A program made the translations under genes and the position numbers. Positions 34,028 through 34,451 of a stretch of 34,451 bases of DNA are shown here, piece by piece; the stretch's first letter is position 1, and each line of letters begins with the position of its first letter. The DNA is from Clostridia bacterium (GTDB lineage Bacteria; Bacillota; Clostridia; Christensenellales; Aristaeellaceae): NCBI GenBank assembly GCA_017470095.1, contig JAFUFC010000096.1:1-34451 (forward strand), in the 5' to 3' direction. The notes below the pieces were generated by a model. That model was given only the letters and a program-made list of their open reading frames with translations. It did no database searches and was not told the DNA's origin.

Positions 34028-34451
34028 TTATTGCCCCCCCTTTCTCGCGCTTTCCCGAATGCGGGGATCCAGCAGGCCATACGCCACATCCACCAGCAGA
34101 TTCATGGTCACCAGGAAGGTGCCGTAGAACACAGTCAGGCCCATGATCAACGGATAATCCAGGTTGGTAATAGAATCCACAAAATACCGGCCCAGTCCGG
34201 GGATAAGGAACATGCTTTCCACTACGAAAGAGCCCATCATGATGCCCGCAATGCCGGGCCCCAGGCCCGTCACGATGGGCACCAGGGAGTTTTTCACCTC
34301 ATGCCGCATGACCACCTGCGCCGGTGTCAGTCCCTTGGCCCGTGCCTTGATGATGTAATCCTGGGTCATTAACCCCATCATGATGGCCCGAATTCTCCGG
34401 GTTTCCCCAGCCACGGCGCCCAGACCCAGCACGATGGACGGCATGACCATC
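34028..34451 (-). CDS. Oligopeptide/dipeptide ABC transporter permease (OppB/DppB type), C-terminal part
   Basis: The last ~141 codons of a B-type permease; the start lies beyond the right edge. The visible part holds the ATPase-contacting loop (MTQDYIIKARAKGLTPAQV), two to three helices, and the ending NLLVDVAYGLLDPRIR typical of DppB/OppB. It is the first visible gene of the long leftward operon. The peptide-binding protein gene (OppA/DppA) is not in the window and presumably lies further upstream. Confidence 0.93.
   Translation of the reverse strand, partial: MVMPSIVLGLGAVAGETRRIRAIMMGLMTQDYIIKARAKGLTPAQVVMRHEVKNSLVPIVTGLGPGIAGIMMGSFVVESMFLIPGLGRYFVDSITNLDYPLIMGLTVFYGTFLVTMNLLVDVAYGLLDPRIRESARKGGQ

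Noticed and set aside
1-34451. CRISPR arrays, tRNA or rRNA genes, insertion sequences, phage genes
   Set aside because: No regular repeat-spacer pattern, cloverleaf, ribosomal signature, transposase or phage protein was seen on either strand.

Overview
The window looks like chromosomal DNA of a Gram-positive member of the Bacillota, probably an anaerobic gut-type clostridium. The indications are GGAGG-type ribosome binding sites before nearly every gene, consensus sigma-A-like promoters with 17-bp spacers, an LplB/YtcP-type sugar ABC operon without its own ATPase, and a clostridial-style murK-murQ pair. The DNA is moderately GC-rich and densely coding. No rRNA, tRNA, CRISPR array, phage gene or insertion sequence was seen. 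The species cannot be named from the sequence alone.

Layout. (1) 1-888, + strand: the tail of an FtsX/MacB-type ABC permease, coupled to a GNAT acetyltransferase. (2) 1106-3273, + strand: a DUF4867 cupin-like protein and an L-fucose/L-arabinose isomerase-family protein behind a perfect TTGACA-N17-TATAAT promoter, ending in a hairpin terminator. (3) 3393-6902, - strand: a sugar ABC importer (solute-binding protein and two permeases). (4) 7176-10979, + strand, divergent from the importer: a GNAT protein, a NagZ-type GH3 beta-N-acetylglucosaminidase and a DUF4838 protein. (5) 11168-12985, - strand: MurK-type amino-sugar kinase and MurQ etherase. (6) 13171-15289, + strand, divergent from murQ: a serine beta-lactamase-fold hydrolase that may be the AmiE-type MurNAc-L-Ala amidase, and a tandem-GNAT protein. 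(7) 15462-34451, - strand: one tightly packed block of at least 14 genes that begins upstream of the window. It encodes an Opp/Dpp peptide importer (B partial, C, D, F) and ten catabolic enzymes.

How it fits together. Regions 3-6 read as a salvage module for murein-type amino sugars. Oligosaccharides enter by ABC transport, NagZ trims them, the serine hydrolase may remove peptide stems, MurK phosphorylates MurNAc or GlcNAc, and MurQ removes the lactyl ether to give GlcNAc-6-phosphate. Region 7 is the most unusual part. A peptide importer is co-transcribed with four S9 prolyl-oligopeptidase-like enzymes, an M14 carboxypeptidase, an S10 carboxypeptidase, an M61-like metallopeptidase, a prolidase-like amidohydrolase, a MalY/PatB-type PLP enzyme and an ornithine cyclodeaminase/mu-crystallin homologue. 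None shows a signal peptide, so this appears to be an import-then-digest pathway for a peptide class that resists ordinary peptidases. The four S9 enzymes form two A-B pairs in the same order at the two ends of the enzyme block, which suggests duplication of a two-gene cassette. The substrate is not known. The C-S lyase and ketimine-reductase-like pair raises the speculative possibility of thioether-containing (lanthionine or cystathionine type) peptides.
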